40,022 bases of DNA from positions 1-40,022 of the forward strand of contig JAJYMI010000078.1 of the NCBI GenBank assembly GCA_021787125.1, in the 5' to 3' direction. Shown piece by piece: positions 8,760-16,952 of this stretch. Numbering within the stretch: position 1 is the first letter of the stretch; every line of letters begins with the position of its first letter. This DNA is from Thermoplasmata archaeon. GTDB lineage: Archaea; Thermoplasmatota; Thermoplasmata; Thermoplasmatales; GCA-001856825. The position numbers were made by a program, and so were the translations under genes. The notes under the pieces were generated by a model. The model ran no database searches. It saw only the letters and a list, made by a program, of their open reading frames with translations, and was not told where the DNA came from.

Positions 8760-9677
8760 TTATGCAGTCACCGAGACGAGCGTGTTGTCGATCCTCAGAT
8801 CTATCTTGTAAGACTTCTCAAGATTGGAGTTGACGAGATACATCGTGTAGTTGCCCTTCATAAGATTGATCGAATACTGACCGTTTCCAGGTATCGTGAT
8901 GTTAAGGTCCGAGATTATCAGATTCGCGCCTGAAGAGAGATTCTGGACATTGATCTTCAGAGTCAGTGGCGGGGAGTTGTATATGTTTACGGTATCTGAC
9001 TTCATGTAGACGTAGGAGGTGTAATTAGACACGTTATGGGAGAACAGGTACCAGTTGGTTATGTAGCCGGTGGAATTCGACGCACGATACTGTATGTCAG
9101 AAAAGTTGTAAGCGATGCTTGGAAACTCATTGGTGAAATTGTATATCTCTTCGTAGACCGTAAGACCAGCGTATGAATGGTTTCCAATCGCTTCGTTCGG
9201 AGCCATTGAAAAATAGTTCCCTCCCGTGTCTGCCGTGAAGGAGGTGTTGTCAAACGTGAAGGTGACAGCCCCCTTGCTTGCAGACATGGAGAGCAGATAA
9301 TCGCCCGGAGTTATGGGAAACCATCCTCTCTTTATGTAATGGTACTGGATGGACCCGTTGACCAGCGTGGTGTACGAATATGTCGAGTAGAAAGAGCCGT
9401 AAAGTGAAGCGATTCCCAGCTGATCGTAGCTCTGGTTGCTGTCCCATATCGAGAGTATGACATAGTAGACGTTGCCTCTTAGGTTTGCACCGCTCTGGAA
9501 TGAAACCTTTGCAGATACGTAGTTGACGTGCTTGGTTGTCCCGCCATAAAAGGCCCCGAGGTATATGTGATTTCCAGTCTGTGTCTTGTGATCTGCCTGA
9601 TTCTCGTAGAATATGTAGAATCCTGAAGCTGCGACGACGACTACTATCGCTACGAGAATGACAGCGTAGTACTTCAT
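8760..9677 (-). CDS. Secreted or signal-anchored protein, function unknown
   Basis: This 305-residue protein has a strong N-terminal membrane helix (residues 4-24, VILVAIVVVVAASGFYIF). A beta-rich extracellular part follows, high in Tyr, Asn, Ser and Thr with many N-x-S/T sequons. The last 60 residues (LKINVQNLSSGANLIISDL...GQYSINLMKGNYTMYLVNS) resemble a small immunoglobulin-like or PEGA-like beta domain. No enzyme motif was found. A TATA-like CTATTTTTAAGACC centred near 9702 lies 25 nt before the ATG, so the message should be leaderless. The same AT-rich region may serve queF in the other direction. Confidence 0.82.
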   Translation of the reverse strand: MKYYAVILVAIVVVVAASGFYIFYENQADHKTQTGNHIYLGAFYGGTTKHVNYVSAKVSFQSGANLRGNVYYVILSIWDSNQSYDQLGIASLYGSFYSTYSYTTLVNGSIQYHYIKRGWFPITPGDYLLSMSASKGAVTFTFDNTSFTADTGGNYFSMAPNEAIGNHSYAGLTVYEEIYNFTNEFPSIAYNFSDIQYRASNSTGYITNWYLFSHNVSNYTSYVYMKSDTVNIYNSPPLTLKINVQNLSSGANLIISDLNITIPGNGQYSINLMKGNYTMYLVNSNLEKSYKIDLRIDNTLVSVTA

Positions 9678-9721
9678 TGCGTTGGGAACGATAGGTCTTA
9701 AAAATAGTTTTGGTAATTGGT

Positions 9722-9745
9722 AGGAGGCAAGGAATGTTGATTTAG
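9722..9745 (+). promoter_or_regulatory. Shine-Dalgarno plus three-codon ORF before queF
   Basis: AGGAGG (9722-9727) is followed six bases later by ATG TTG ATT TAG (9734-9745), a complete minimal ORF. The queF start GTG is 20 nt further. An initiating ribosome would finish here and could reinitiate downstream, or the small ORF could hold queF translation low. It may also be chance. Confidence 0.3.
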
Positions 9746-9765
9746 ATGTTCATGATACCTTCAGA

Positions 9766-10158
9766 GTGTCTGAATACGAAGACTTGCAGAGGGAGATAAA
9801 GGGTCTGGACTTGGGAAAGATCGACTCTGTCCATTTCTCCTTCAACGAAAGTGCAACTCACATCACGATAGAGACTGATGAATTCACCTCGATCTGTCCC
9901 AGAACGGGAATGCCAGATTTTGGGAAGATCATCGTCCAGTACCTCCCAGACGAGAAGATCATAGAACTGAAATCGTTCAAGCTCTACCTTCACAGGTACA
10001 GGAACGTCGGAATCTTTCAGGAAAATGCAGTCAACAAGATACTGGAGGATCTTGTTGCCAGCTGTTCACCGAAATTCATGGTGGTCACCGGGGAATTCAA
10101 AGCGAGAGGGGGACTCAGGACGAGGGTAAGCGCAAGATTCGAAAGGCTTAAGAATTGA
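9766..10158 (+). CDS. QueF-family preQ0 enzyme (reductase or archaeosine QueF-L)
   Basis: This 130-residue tunnelling-fold protein has the QueF signature: catalytic cysteine in FTSICPRTGMPDFG (with the conserved Asp), the motif IIELKSFKLYLHRYRN, and the C-terminal GEFKARGGLRTRV. Bacterial QueF reduces preQ0 to preQ1 with NADPH; archaeal QueF-like proteins instead amidinate preQ0-tRNA to give archaeosine. Archaea use archaeosine, and queD/queC lie 13 kb away, so the second role is more likely. But the E-x-K-S-x-K motif linked to NADPH use in reductases is kept, so the reaction is open. The start is GTG at 9766 with no good ribosome-binding site; the AGGAGG at 9722-9727 instead precedes a three-codon ORF. 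Confidence 0.87.
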   Translation: MSEYEDLQREIKGLDLGKIDSVHFSFNESATHITIETDEFTSICPRTGMPDFGKIIVQYLPDEKIIELKSFKLYLHRYRNVGIFQENAVNKILEDLVASCSPKFMVVTGEFKARGGLRTRVSARFERLKN

Positions 10159-10174
10159 AGTTTTATTTTAGTTC

Positions 10175-10359
10175 GTTCCCTATGGAATAGCGCTCGATTG
10201 GTGAGAGACGCTGGACGACGGGGAACTATAGGGATTTTTGGGCCCCTTGGTGAGTTATGGCGTGTCGCCTATCAGTGATCCCAAGGCCAGAAAAAGTCCC
10301 ACATCCCCGGATAGGTCAGAGGGGATGATAATGACTCTCCTAGTTAACTCCGGGGAATA
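10175..10359 (+). ncRNA. Candidate three-hairpin H/ACA guide RNA
   Basis: Three hairpins fill the space between the convergent queF and ilvA genes. Hairpin 1 has basal stem GUUCCC (10175-10180) with GGGAAC (10221-10226), an 8x8 internal loop, and an upper stem with a 3-nt bulge. Hairpin 2 has a 9-bp basal stem (10231-10239 with 10292-10300), a 5-nt by 5-nt pocket, upper stem CCUUGG/CCAAGG (10245-10250 with 10281-10286), and an apical arm with UGA and GUGA. ACA follows at 10301-10303, 14 nt from the top of the pocket, as in archaeal H/ACA RNAs. Hairpin 3 has a perfect 7-bp stem (10304-10310 with 10350-10356), a loop with GAUGAUAAUGA resembling an L7Ae K-loop, and AUA after it. Three-hairpin H/ACA RNAs are known in Archaeoglobus. 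Targets were not determined; hairpins 1 and 3 lack a true ACA. Confidence 0.42.
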
Positions 10360-10360
10360 C

Positions 10361-11599
10361 TCAGAATCTTGCCCCCCTTATGTTCACTATTCTGAATCCG
10401 AGGGCGTCAAAAGTCTTCCTGATCTTTGACAGGTCTTCATTTCCATATATCTTCAGTTTGACCGTGATCTTCTGCATCCCAATTCCTATGTCATCCCCAA
10501 ACAGTTCGGTGTGGAGTTCCTCAACGTTCAGCCTCATCTCTGAAAACAGCTCTACGGCCTTCTTCATCTCGGATGGTATGTTTTTCACTATGAAGCTCAG
10601 GATGAATTCCCTACCATTCTCGATGAGGTTCTTTTCTATAATCTGTGATAGGAGAGGCATATCCACGTTTCCTCCAGATATCAGTGCCACTACCTTCTTT
10701 CCCTTGACCCTGACCTTCCCACTCGTGAGGGCTGCGACCGAGGCTGCTCCCGCTGGTTCCGATACTATTTTACCCCTCTCCAGCAGCGTAAACATGGCGG
10801 CAGATATTTCCTCATCGCTGACCGTCACAACCTGATCGACGTACTTCCTGGCAATATTCACGGTGAGCTCGGATGGGGACTTTACTGCGATACCGTCAGC
10901 AATCGTGGCGACTGAGTCCAGTTTTATGGGTCTGCCTACCCTGAGAGAGCCCTTCATTGCGGCCGCATTCTCGGCCTCAACTCCGATCACTTTCCCCCCG
11001 TATCCCCTCTCCTTGAGATAAGTGGCGATTCCTCCTATCAGTCCTCCCCCTCCTATTGCGACAAGGATGTAATCGAAATCGTCCATTTCCTGAAGAATCT
11101 CTAGACCGATCGTGCCCTGTCCAGAGATCACGTACTTGTTGTCGAAGGCGTGTGCAAAAGTCCTTCCTTCTTTTTTTGCAATCGTTTTCGCCTTCTCCGT
11201 TGCTTCGTCGAAGCTGTTTCCGTAGAGGAGAACTTCCCCGCCGTATCTCTGGGTGGCGATCATCTTCACAGGTGGAGCGAACTGGGGCATGACCACCAGA
11301 GATTTCAGCCCGAGCAGGGAAGATGCAAGCGCAACTCCCTGGGCGTGATTTCCGGCACTAGCCGCTACGACATCCTTCCTGGTCCTGCTCAGCAGGTTGT
11401 ATGCCCCCCTTATCTTGAACGACCCGCCCTTCTGAAGGTTTTCCAGTTTGAGATATACGTCTGCACCGCTCAGATCGCTTATGGAGCTGGAGCGCTCGAG
11501 CGGCGTGTTCTTTATAACCCCTTTTACCCGCTCGTAAGCTTCCTCGATGTCCTTCCACGTGACCGTATCAGAGTAATCCGGTGATGTTCCCCCTTTCAT
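10361..11599 (-). CDS. ilvA: Threonine ammonia-lyase with ACT domain
   Basis: This 412-residue PLP enzyme converts threonine to 2-oxobutyrate and ammonia. Visible motifs are the PLP lysine in NLQKGGSFKIRGAYN, SAGNHAQGVALA for substrate binding, and the glycine-rich phosphate loop VAIGGGGLIGG. The last 75 residues (FILSFIVKNIPSEM...) form an ACT-type regulatory domain, suggesting allosteric control. The ATG at 11599 lies inside the end of fhs (32-base overlap), and a GAGGAAGT precedes it, so the two are translationally coupled. It could feed isoleucine synthesis or threonine breakdown; the neighbours favour breakdown. Confidence 0.93.
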   Translation of the reverse strand: MKGGTSPDYSDTVTWKDIEEAYERVKGVIKNTPLERSSSISDLSGADVYLKLENLQKGGSFKIRGAYNLLSRTRKDVVAASAGNHAQGVALASSLLGLKSLVVMPQFAPPVKMIATQRYGGEVLLYGNSFDEATEKAKTIAKKEGRTFAHAFDNKYVISGQGTIGLEILQEMDDFDYILVAIGGGGLIGGIATYLKERGYGGKVIGVEAENAAAMKGSLRVGRPIKLDSVATIADGIAVKSPSELTVNIARKYVDQVVTVSDEEISAAMFTLLERGKIVSEPAGAASVAALTSGKVRVKGKKVVALISGGNVDMPLLSQIIEKNLIENGREFILSFIVKNIPSEMKKAVELFSEMRLNVEELHTELFGDDIGIGMQKITVKLKIYGNEDLSKIRKTFDALGFRIVNIRGARF

Positions 11600-13199
11600 C
11601 TATATTGACTTCCTCAGAGATGGGATGCTTTGGAAGACCTGGCATTGTCATTATCTCTCCAAGCAGTGGTACGGCAAACCCGACTCCCGTTGAGAGCATT
11701 ATGTCTTCGATGGATATCGTGAAGTCCTTTGGCCAGCCAAGCTTGTTCTGGTCGTCTGTGATCGAATACTGTGTCTTCGCCATGCAGACGTCCAGGAAGT
11801 CCAACTTTTCATCCTTCACTCTCTTCAGGACCCTCATCGCTTTCTTAGAATATTCAATTTTTGAAGCTCCATAAACTTTCGATGCCACTTTGTCTATTTT
11901 CGTCTTGACGGGTTCGTCTCTCTGGTATGTGAAATTGATCTTCGGTACCGACTGAGCGCCGTTCAGCTTTTCAACCGCAGCCCTCGCAAGCTCTGCCGCA
12001 CCGTCCCCTCCATTCGAATAGCCCTCGTTCAGCACCATCCTGTAGCCCTTCTTCTCTGTCTCCGTCCTCAGGAACTCTATCTCTTCTTCCTTGTCGTCCT
12101 TGAACCTGTTGAGGGAGACCAAGAGGGGAAGTCCGTACCTCTCTATGTTAGCGAAGTGATAGAACAAGTTATCTATTCCCTTCTTGAGGAATTCTATTCC
12201 GCCATTATCCGTCGGCTTCATTCCTCCATTGTGCTTGAGCGCCTTTACAGAAACTACGAGAACGACCAGGTCCAGGTCATACCCAGCCCTCCTCAGGACT
12301 ATGTCCACGAATTTCTGGGCCCCTAGGTCCGAACCGAACCCCGCTTCTGTGATTACGTAATCGGCGAGCTTGAGGGCAATCTTGTCTGCGAGAACACTGT
12401 TGTGTCCATGGGCTATGTTTCCGAACGGCCCAATGTGAACAAAACCTGGTACTCCTTCTGTGGTCTGGACCAGGTTTGGTTTTATCGTATTCTTGAGAAG
12501 GGCTGCCATCGCGCCCTGAGCCTTCAGGTCTCCAGCCGTCAGTCTCTTCCCCTCCTTCGTGTATCCGACCGTGATCTTCGAGAGCATGTCCTTTAGCATT
12601 TCGTAATTCTCTGCGAAACCCATAATTGCCATTATCTCGGAAGCCGGAGTTATGAGGAAAGTATCCTCCACCAGAGCTCCTCCCTGGTCTCCTATTCCCA
12701 CGAGTATCTGCCTCAGAGAACGGTCGTTCATATCTATAGTCCTCTTCCACGATATCTTCTTCAGGTCGAACCCGAGCTCGTTTCCCTGGAAGATGTGGTT
12801 GTTCACTATCGCAGAGAGAAGATTGTGTGCAGCCGAGATCGCGGGGAAATCACCTGTAAAATTGAGGTTGATTTCGTCCGCAGGCAAGAGCTGGCACTTC
12901 CCTCCTCCTGTTCCCCCGCCCTTTATTCCGAAGTTTGGCCCAAGGGATGGCTCCCTTATAGTGACCATCACTCTCTTGCCAATCTTTCTCAACCCCTGGG
13001 AGAGAGCGATTGTCGTCGTTGTCTTGCCCTCTCCGGCGGACGTCGGATTGATGGCCGTCACCAGAATCAGCTTCCCATTCTTCTTTCCGGCCATTCTTTC
13101 AAGGATGCTAGGATTCACCTTTGCCATGTACTTTCCATAGAGCTCCAACTCGTCTTCCGTTATCCCTAATTCCTTTGCTATCTCACTCACAAATTTCAT
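11568..13199 (-). CDS. fhs: Formate-tetrahydrofolate ligase
   Basis: This enzyme makes 10-formyl-THF from formate, THF and ATP. The nucleotide loop is TSAGEGKTTTTIALSQG, followed by REPSLGPNFGIKGGGTGGG and DEINLNFTGDFPAI, all hallmark segments. The length (543 residues) is typical. I start at the ATG at 13199 (MKFVSEIAKELGI) because GGTGAT sits three bases upstream and 17 bases separate it from the previous stop; an in-frame GTG at 13226 would overlap the previous gene. It lies between the ftcd and ilvA genes, linking formimino carbon and formate to the folate pool. Confidence 0.95.
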   Translation of the reverse strand: MKFVSEIAKELGITEDELELYGKYMAKVNPSILERMAGKKNGKLILVTAINPTSAGEGKTTTTIALSQGLRKIGKRVMVTIREPSLGPNFGIKGGGTGGGKCQLLPADEINLNFTGDFPAISAAHNLLSAIVNNHIFQGNELGFDLKKISWKRTIDMNDRSLRQILVGIGDQGGALVEDTFLITPASEIMAIMGFAENYEMLKDMLSKITVGYTKEGKRLTAGDLKAQGAMAALLKNTIKPNLVQTTEGVPGFVHIGPFGNIAHGHNSVLADKIALKLADYVITEAGFGSDLGAQKFVDIVLRRAGYDLDLVVLVVSVKALKHNGGMKPTDNGGIEFLKKGIDNLFYHFANIERYGLPLLVSLNRFKDDKEEEIEFLRTETEKKGYRMVLNEGYSNGGDGAAELARAAVEKLNGAQSVPKINFTYQRDEPVKTKIDKVASKVYGASKIEYSKKAMRVLKRVKDEKLDFLDVCMAKTQYSITDDQNKLGWPKDFTISIEDIMLSTGVGFAVPLLGEIMTMPGLPKHPISEEVNIDERGNITGLL

Positions 13200-13216
13200 T
13201 AGATCACCATTCGAGA

Positions 13217-14728
13217 TTAGTTCCACATATTTCCCAGTATTTGTTCTGTCTTCTTCTTGGTATCTTCTGCAAGGTCCATCATTTTTTTCCTGTACTCTTC
13301 AACAAATGATGTGTCCTTTATCAGTCCTAGGTTGATTTTCACGTTCTGCATGGACCCATACACAGAAGAAGATATGAAGAGCGCTGCACAGTAGACATCA
13401 GAAGCCGCATTCTTGTTCCCCCTCTCTATGAGCAGTGGAAGGTGTTCGAGCATTGACGATGCGAGTTTTCCAGTTGCGTATGGGACCTGTGTAGCCTCCT
13501 TCAACCTCTCCTGAATTATTTTCGTCCTTGCATCTTTCTCTTCCTGCGTCCCCTTGGGTAGCGAGAGCGACTTGGAGAGATTGTCATAGGCCTTTGTGTC
13601 TCTGTCGGCCTGATTGTATAGACGCCACACAACCTCGCCCGCGTCCTTCTGTATTCCCTTCATTTTTTCTTGGACTTCCTCATAACCCTTCTTTCCAATC
13701 GTGAGTCCAGCCACCATAGCGACCAGGGCCGCTCCCATCGATCCGACCATGGCGCTTGCTGATCCCCCACCCGGGGCTGGCTTGTCGCTCGCCAGTTCCC
13801 CTATGTACCCCCTGATGCTGTCCCTGGAGAATATCTCGAGGAGTCTCTTCTCAAGGATCTGGTCCTGAGAAAAATCACGGTTCATCAGGTAGAACCTGTA
13901 AATCTCCTCAAGGGCCTGGAGGGGTATCATGCCCACGAGTTCGGATCTGCTCACGGATAACCCTCTAGACTCTGCCTCCCTCCTGACGAATTCAAACACC
14001 TCCGGTACCGGAGTCTCCTTGTGATTCACGAGGTTCATCGAGACCTGAGTCTCCTTTGTTTCGCCTAGATTGAAACCGAGCGCCCTCACATTCTTGAGTC
14101 CGCCAGTCCTCTCCCTGGTTCTCTTTGCGATGTCCTTTGTTGACTTTATGTCATCAGATCTCATGTCTACATTGAACGCTATCAGGAATTCTCTCGCTCC
14201 GATGATTGTCGCACCGGCCTTCCCGACTGTTCTCGGTCCAAAGTCCGGCGAATATTTACCGTCAGTCGATATCGCTGTCTTCAGCTGTTCGTACTGGAAT
14301 TTCTCGCTCCTTATGTCGGGAAGTTCCCTCCTCGCCGGTAGATTTGCAGCCTCACCGTAGAGGAAGACTGGTATTCCCAGTTCGCCTCCTACTCTCTCTG
14401 CAAGCCGTCTTGCGAGTTCAACGCAGTACTCCTTGGTCGTGCCAAGCATTGGGACGAAAGGCACCACGTCCGTAGCTCCAAATCTAGGGTGTTCTCCCCT
14501 GTGTGTATCGAGATCGATCAGCTCGCTTGCTCTCTTGATCGACTCGAACATCGCGTTCAGCATTGATTCGCCTTCGCCAACAACTGTGACAACCGACCTG
14601 TTGTGGTCGCCATTCATTTCGACGTCTATCACATCGACCGGATATTTCTTGATCGAGTCAATGATAGAATCGATCTTGCTCCTGTCCTTCCCCTCACTGT
14701 AGTTAGGTACGCATTCTACGTAGTTCAT
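13217..14728 (-). CDS. ftcd: Formiminotransferase-cyclodeaminase, fused
   Basis: This 503-residue protein joins two activities. Residues 1 to about 300 are the glutamate formiminotransferase (VECVPNYSEGKDRSKID, RGEHPRFGATDVVPFVP, NVDMRSDDI), which moves a formimino group from formiminoglutamate to THF. From about residue 310 is the cyclodeaminase (ELASDKPAPGGGSASAMVG), which releases ammonia to give 5,10-methenyl-THF. In animals and some Thermoplasmatales these work at the end of histidine breakdown. No hut genes are seen here. It starts 16 nt after kbl and is followed by fhs, all on the minus strand. Confidence 0.93.
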   Translation of the reverse strand: MNYVECVPNYSEGKDRSKIDSIIDSIKKYPVDVIDVEMNGDHNRSVVTVVGEGESMLNAMFESIKRASELIDLDTHRGEHPRFGATDVVPFVPMLGTTKEYCVELARRLAERVGGELGIPVFLYGEAANLPARRELPDIRSEKFQYEQLKTAISTDGKYSPDFGPRTVGKAGATIIGAREFLIAFNVDMRSDDIKSTKDIAKRTRERTGGLKNVRALGFNLGETKETQVSMNLVNHKETPVPEVFEFVRREAESRGLSVSRSELVGMIPLQALEEIYRFYLMNRDFSQDQILEKRLLEIFSRDSIRGYIGELASDKPAPGGGSASAMVGSMGAALVAMVAGLTIGKKGYEEVQEKMKGIQKDAGEVVWRLYNQADRDTKAYDNLSKSLSLPKGTQEEKDARTKIIQERLKEATQVPYATGKLASSMLEHLPLLIERGNKNAASDVYCAALFISSSVYGSMQNVKINLGLIKDTSFVEEYRKKMMDLAEDTKKKTEQILGNMWN

Positions 14729-14744
14729 ACATTCGCCCTCTGAA

Positions 14745-15923
14745 TCAAATCAGCTTCATTCTCTTTCCGACTTCTTCGAATTTATCTCCCGCGAATTTCA
14801 GGTCTTCCCTCGAGTGGACCGCCGAAGGCATCAGCCTGATTCTCGCGGTTCCCTTTGCAACCGTTGGGTAAACTATCGGTGATGCAAACACTCCGTCGTC
14901 ATAGAGCGCCCTGCTCAGATCGATAGTCTCCTTCTCTCCCCCGATGATCACCGGTGTTATCGGTGTCTTGCTCTTCCCCGTGTTGTAGCCAAGGTTTCTG
15001 AGTTTTTCCTTGAGGAAATCGGAGTTGTTCCAGAGCTTCTTGAGAAGGGAGTCGTCCCTGTCCATTATCTCTATACTCTTCATTATTGCAGCGGCCTCTC
15101 CCGGGTTCAGCGCAGAACTGAACAGGAATGGCCTGGCCTTCTGTTTCAGGTAGTCGATCAGCTCCCTCTTTCCGGCCACGAAGCCGCCCATGACCCCGAC
15201 CGCTTTTGAAAAGGTTCCCATCTCAATGTCCACCTTTCCCCCTATCTTGAAATGATCGACTATCCCTCTTCCGTGGTCCCCCAGAACTCCCTCTCCGTGA
15301 GCATCGTCCACATAGACCATTGAGTCGTACTTCTCTCCCAGTTCAGCCTCCTCGTTCAGTGGCGCTATGTCACCATCCATGCTGAACACACCGTCCGTAA
15401 CTATCAGCGCCTTCTTTCCCTTCGATCTTTCTGTCTTCAGTTTTTCCTCAAGGTCTGCAGAGGAGACGTGAGAGAATACCACCCTCTGTGCTGAGCTGAG
15501 CCGCACTCCATCTATTATGCTTGCGTGATTTAGCTCTTCGCTGAAAACCAGGTCGTCCTTTCCGACGAGCGCTGGAATAGTTCCGAGATTTGCGAGAAGG
15601 CCACCCTGGTACACAAGTGAGGATTCCATGTGCTTGAACTGAGCGATCTTCTCTTCGAGTCTGATGTGAATTTCCATGGTACCCGCGATGCTTCTTACCG
15701 CACCCGCTCCTACCCCGTAGGTATCAATGGCTTCGTGCATCGCTTTCTTGACTTCTGGATTGTTTGCAAGACCCAGATAGTTGTTGGAACATAAATTGAG
15801 CAACTTCCTCCCATCGATCTTGACCCATGCCCCTTGAGAGGTTTGAAGAGTCCTAATGGGAACGTAACGGCCGGTCTCTTTCAGAACTCTAATCTCTTCA
15901 TCCGCCCAGTCCATTTTTCCCAT
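14745..15923 (-). CDS. kbl: Glycine C-acetyltransferase (2-amino-3-ketobutyrate CoA ligase)
   Basis: This is a fold-type I PLP enzyme of the alpha-oxoamine synthase family, which splits 2-amino-3-ketobutyrate with CoA into glycine and acetyl-CoA. Motifs are NLCSNNYLGLANNPEV, the substrate-binding YVDDAHGEGVLGDHGRG and the PLP lysine in GTFSKAVGVMGGF. The SDR-type threonine dehydrogenase 1 kb away makes its substrate, which favours KBL over AONS (biotin) in the same family. I use ATG at 15923 (392 residues); TTG at 15944 or ATG at 15914 are also possible. It begins a kbl-ftcd-fhs-ilvA operon. Confidence 0.88.
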   Translation of the reverse strand: MGKMDWADEEIRVLKETGRYVPIRTLQTSQGAWVKIDGRKLLNLCSNNYLGLANNPEVKKAMHEAIDTYGVGAGAVRSIAGTMEIHIRLEEKIAQFKHMESSLVYQGGLLANLGTIPALVGKDDLVFSEELNHASIIDGVRLSSAQRVVFSHVSSADLEEKLKTERSKGKKALIVTDGVFSMDGDIAPLNEEAELGEKYDSMVYVDDAHGEGVLGDHGRGIVDHFKIGGKVDIEMGTFSKAVGVMGGFVAGKRELIDYLKQKARPFLFSSALNPGEAAAIMKSIEIMDRDDSLLKKLWNNSDFLKEKLRNLGYNTGKSKTPITPVIIGGEKETIDLSRALYDDGVFASPIVYPTVAKGTARIRLMPSAVHSREDLKFAGDKFEEVGKRMKLI

Positions 15924-15978
15924 GCCCCGAGATGGTTTCTGCAATCATATAGTTTGCTCAGAATCCGATAATTCAAGA

Positions 15979-15988
15979 ACTTTTAAGT
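15979..15988. promoter_or_regulatory. Shared, near-symmetric TATA element, kbl and secreted-protein gene
   Basis: ACTTTTAAGT reads almost the same on both strands. It is about 60 nt before the kbl ATG and 36 nt before the TTG start of the divergent gene. One core could serve both directions with leaders of about 35 and 14 nt. Confidence 0.45.
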
Positions 15989-16023
15989 ATGGTGATTTCG
16001 CTCTGGGATACAGGGAGTTTCGC

Positions 16024-16818
16024 TTGATCAACTCGAATAGATTGGTGGCAACAGTATTGATTCTTTTCATTGCTCTTCTGGCATTCTCACCACTCTCTGG
16101 GGCGAGCTCAGCCCACGTAGCTGGTCAGAACTGGATGTTCGCGGGTTCGGAGTTCAATTATTCTCAGAGGACCGTCATTAGGGAACCTACTTATGACAAT
16201 GTCACAGTTTTCGTTGATTATTTTGAAGTAACTTCCGTCAGCGGTCAACAGTTCAATTTTACCATCACGGAGAAAAACTATAACCATTTAGGTTTGCCAC
16301 AGAATAGGACTCTGCCTGTCAATGCTTCAATCGTTGTCTCTAAGACCAACGTGACCGGTTCGTTCCCGGGGAACTCATTCTTTGTGGTGAACGGCACAAT
16401 CCTGAAACAGATCTCCAGGAATGCAACCCTCTACTTCAATTACAAGAATGCCACTGCTCCTCTCAATATCTCAAGTGCAAACTATAGTTATGGATCGATG
16501 GAGATTCCATCCTACAGGCTGACAGCACTTGAGCCCAGGTACACCTACGCAGCACCCGGACAAAGTCAGAGCTATGTCTATGTCAACATCACTCTCCTGG
16601 TAGATGCATCAAATGGAATTGTCCTGTACGAAAACGAGAACCAGTCCTATGCCGAAACCACATCGTACGACACCGTCTACACCATCGAGGGAGCGAATTT
16701 CCAGATGATATACTCGGGTCAAACCACACATTACGATTGGACTTCTATAATAATAGGAGCTTCCATCCTGGCAGTGGTATTTGTCCTCGGGTACGTAGTA
16801 AGAACAAGGAGAAGGTAG
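16024..16818 (+). CDS. Membrane-anchored extracellular protein, function unknown
   Basis: This 264-residue protein has a signal peptide (SNRLVATVLILFIALLAFSPLSGASSAHVAG), a beta-rich, N-glycosylation-rich ectodomain, one C-terminal helix (IIIGASILAVVFVLGYVV) and the stop-transfer RTRRR. I place the start at the TTG at 16024, since GGGAG lies six bases upstream and this gives a clean signal peptide; the ORF is open further upstream to an ATG at 15922, but that would put about 34 residues before the signal and lie within the kbl start. No enzyme motif was seen. It is probably a cell-surface component. Confidence 0.8.
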   Translation: MINSNRLVATVLILFIALLAFSPLSGASSAHVAGQNWMFAGSEFNYSQRTVIREPTYDNVTVFVDYFEVTSVSGQQFNFTITEKNYNHLGLPQNRTLPVNASIVVSKTNVTGSFPGNSFFVVNGTILKQISRNATLYFNYKNATAPLNISSANYSYGSMEIPSYRLTALEPRYTYAAPGQSQSYVYVNITLLVDASNGIVLYENENQSYAETTSYDTVYTIEGANFQMIYSGQTTHYDWTSIIIGASILAVVFVLGYVVRTRRR

Positions 16819-16860
16819 GATAGGGACTATTGCATCTATCCGAGTTGGGCCTTTAGGTCC
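16819..16860 (+). terminator. Two tandem hairpins after the surface-protein gene
   Basis: GGATAG (with CTATCC, loop of 12) and GGGCC-TTTA-GGTCC follow the stop codon within 45 bases. They may protect or end the transcript. No T-run follows at once, so they are not classical terminators. Confidence 0.35.
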
Positions 16861-16952
16861 ATTGATCAGACTAAGAATCAGTATGGGTCGGCAATCAAAT
16901 TCGGACCATTCCATACGAAATATTTTTTATTTCAGCGTAACTCATTGGAAGA

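Noticed and set aside
13200-13226. GTG start for fhs
   Set aside because: It overlaps the ftcd stop, whereas the ATG at 13199 has GGTGAT at normal spacing.
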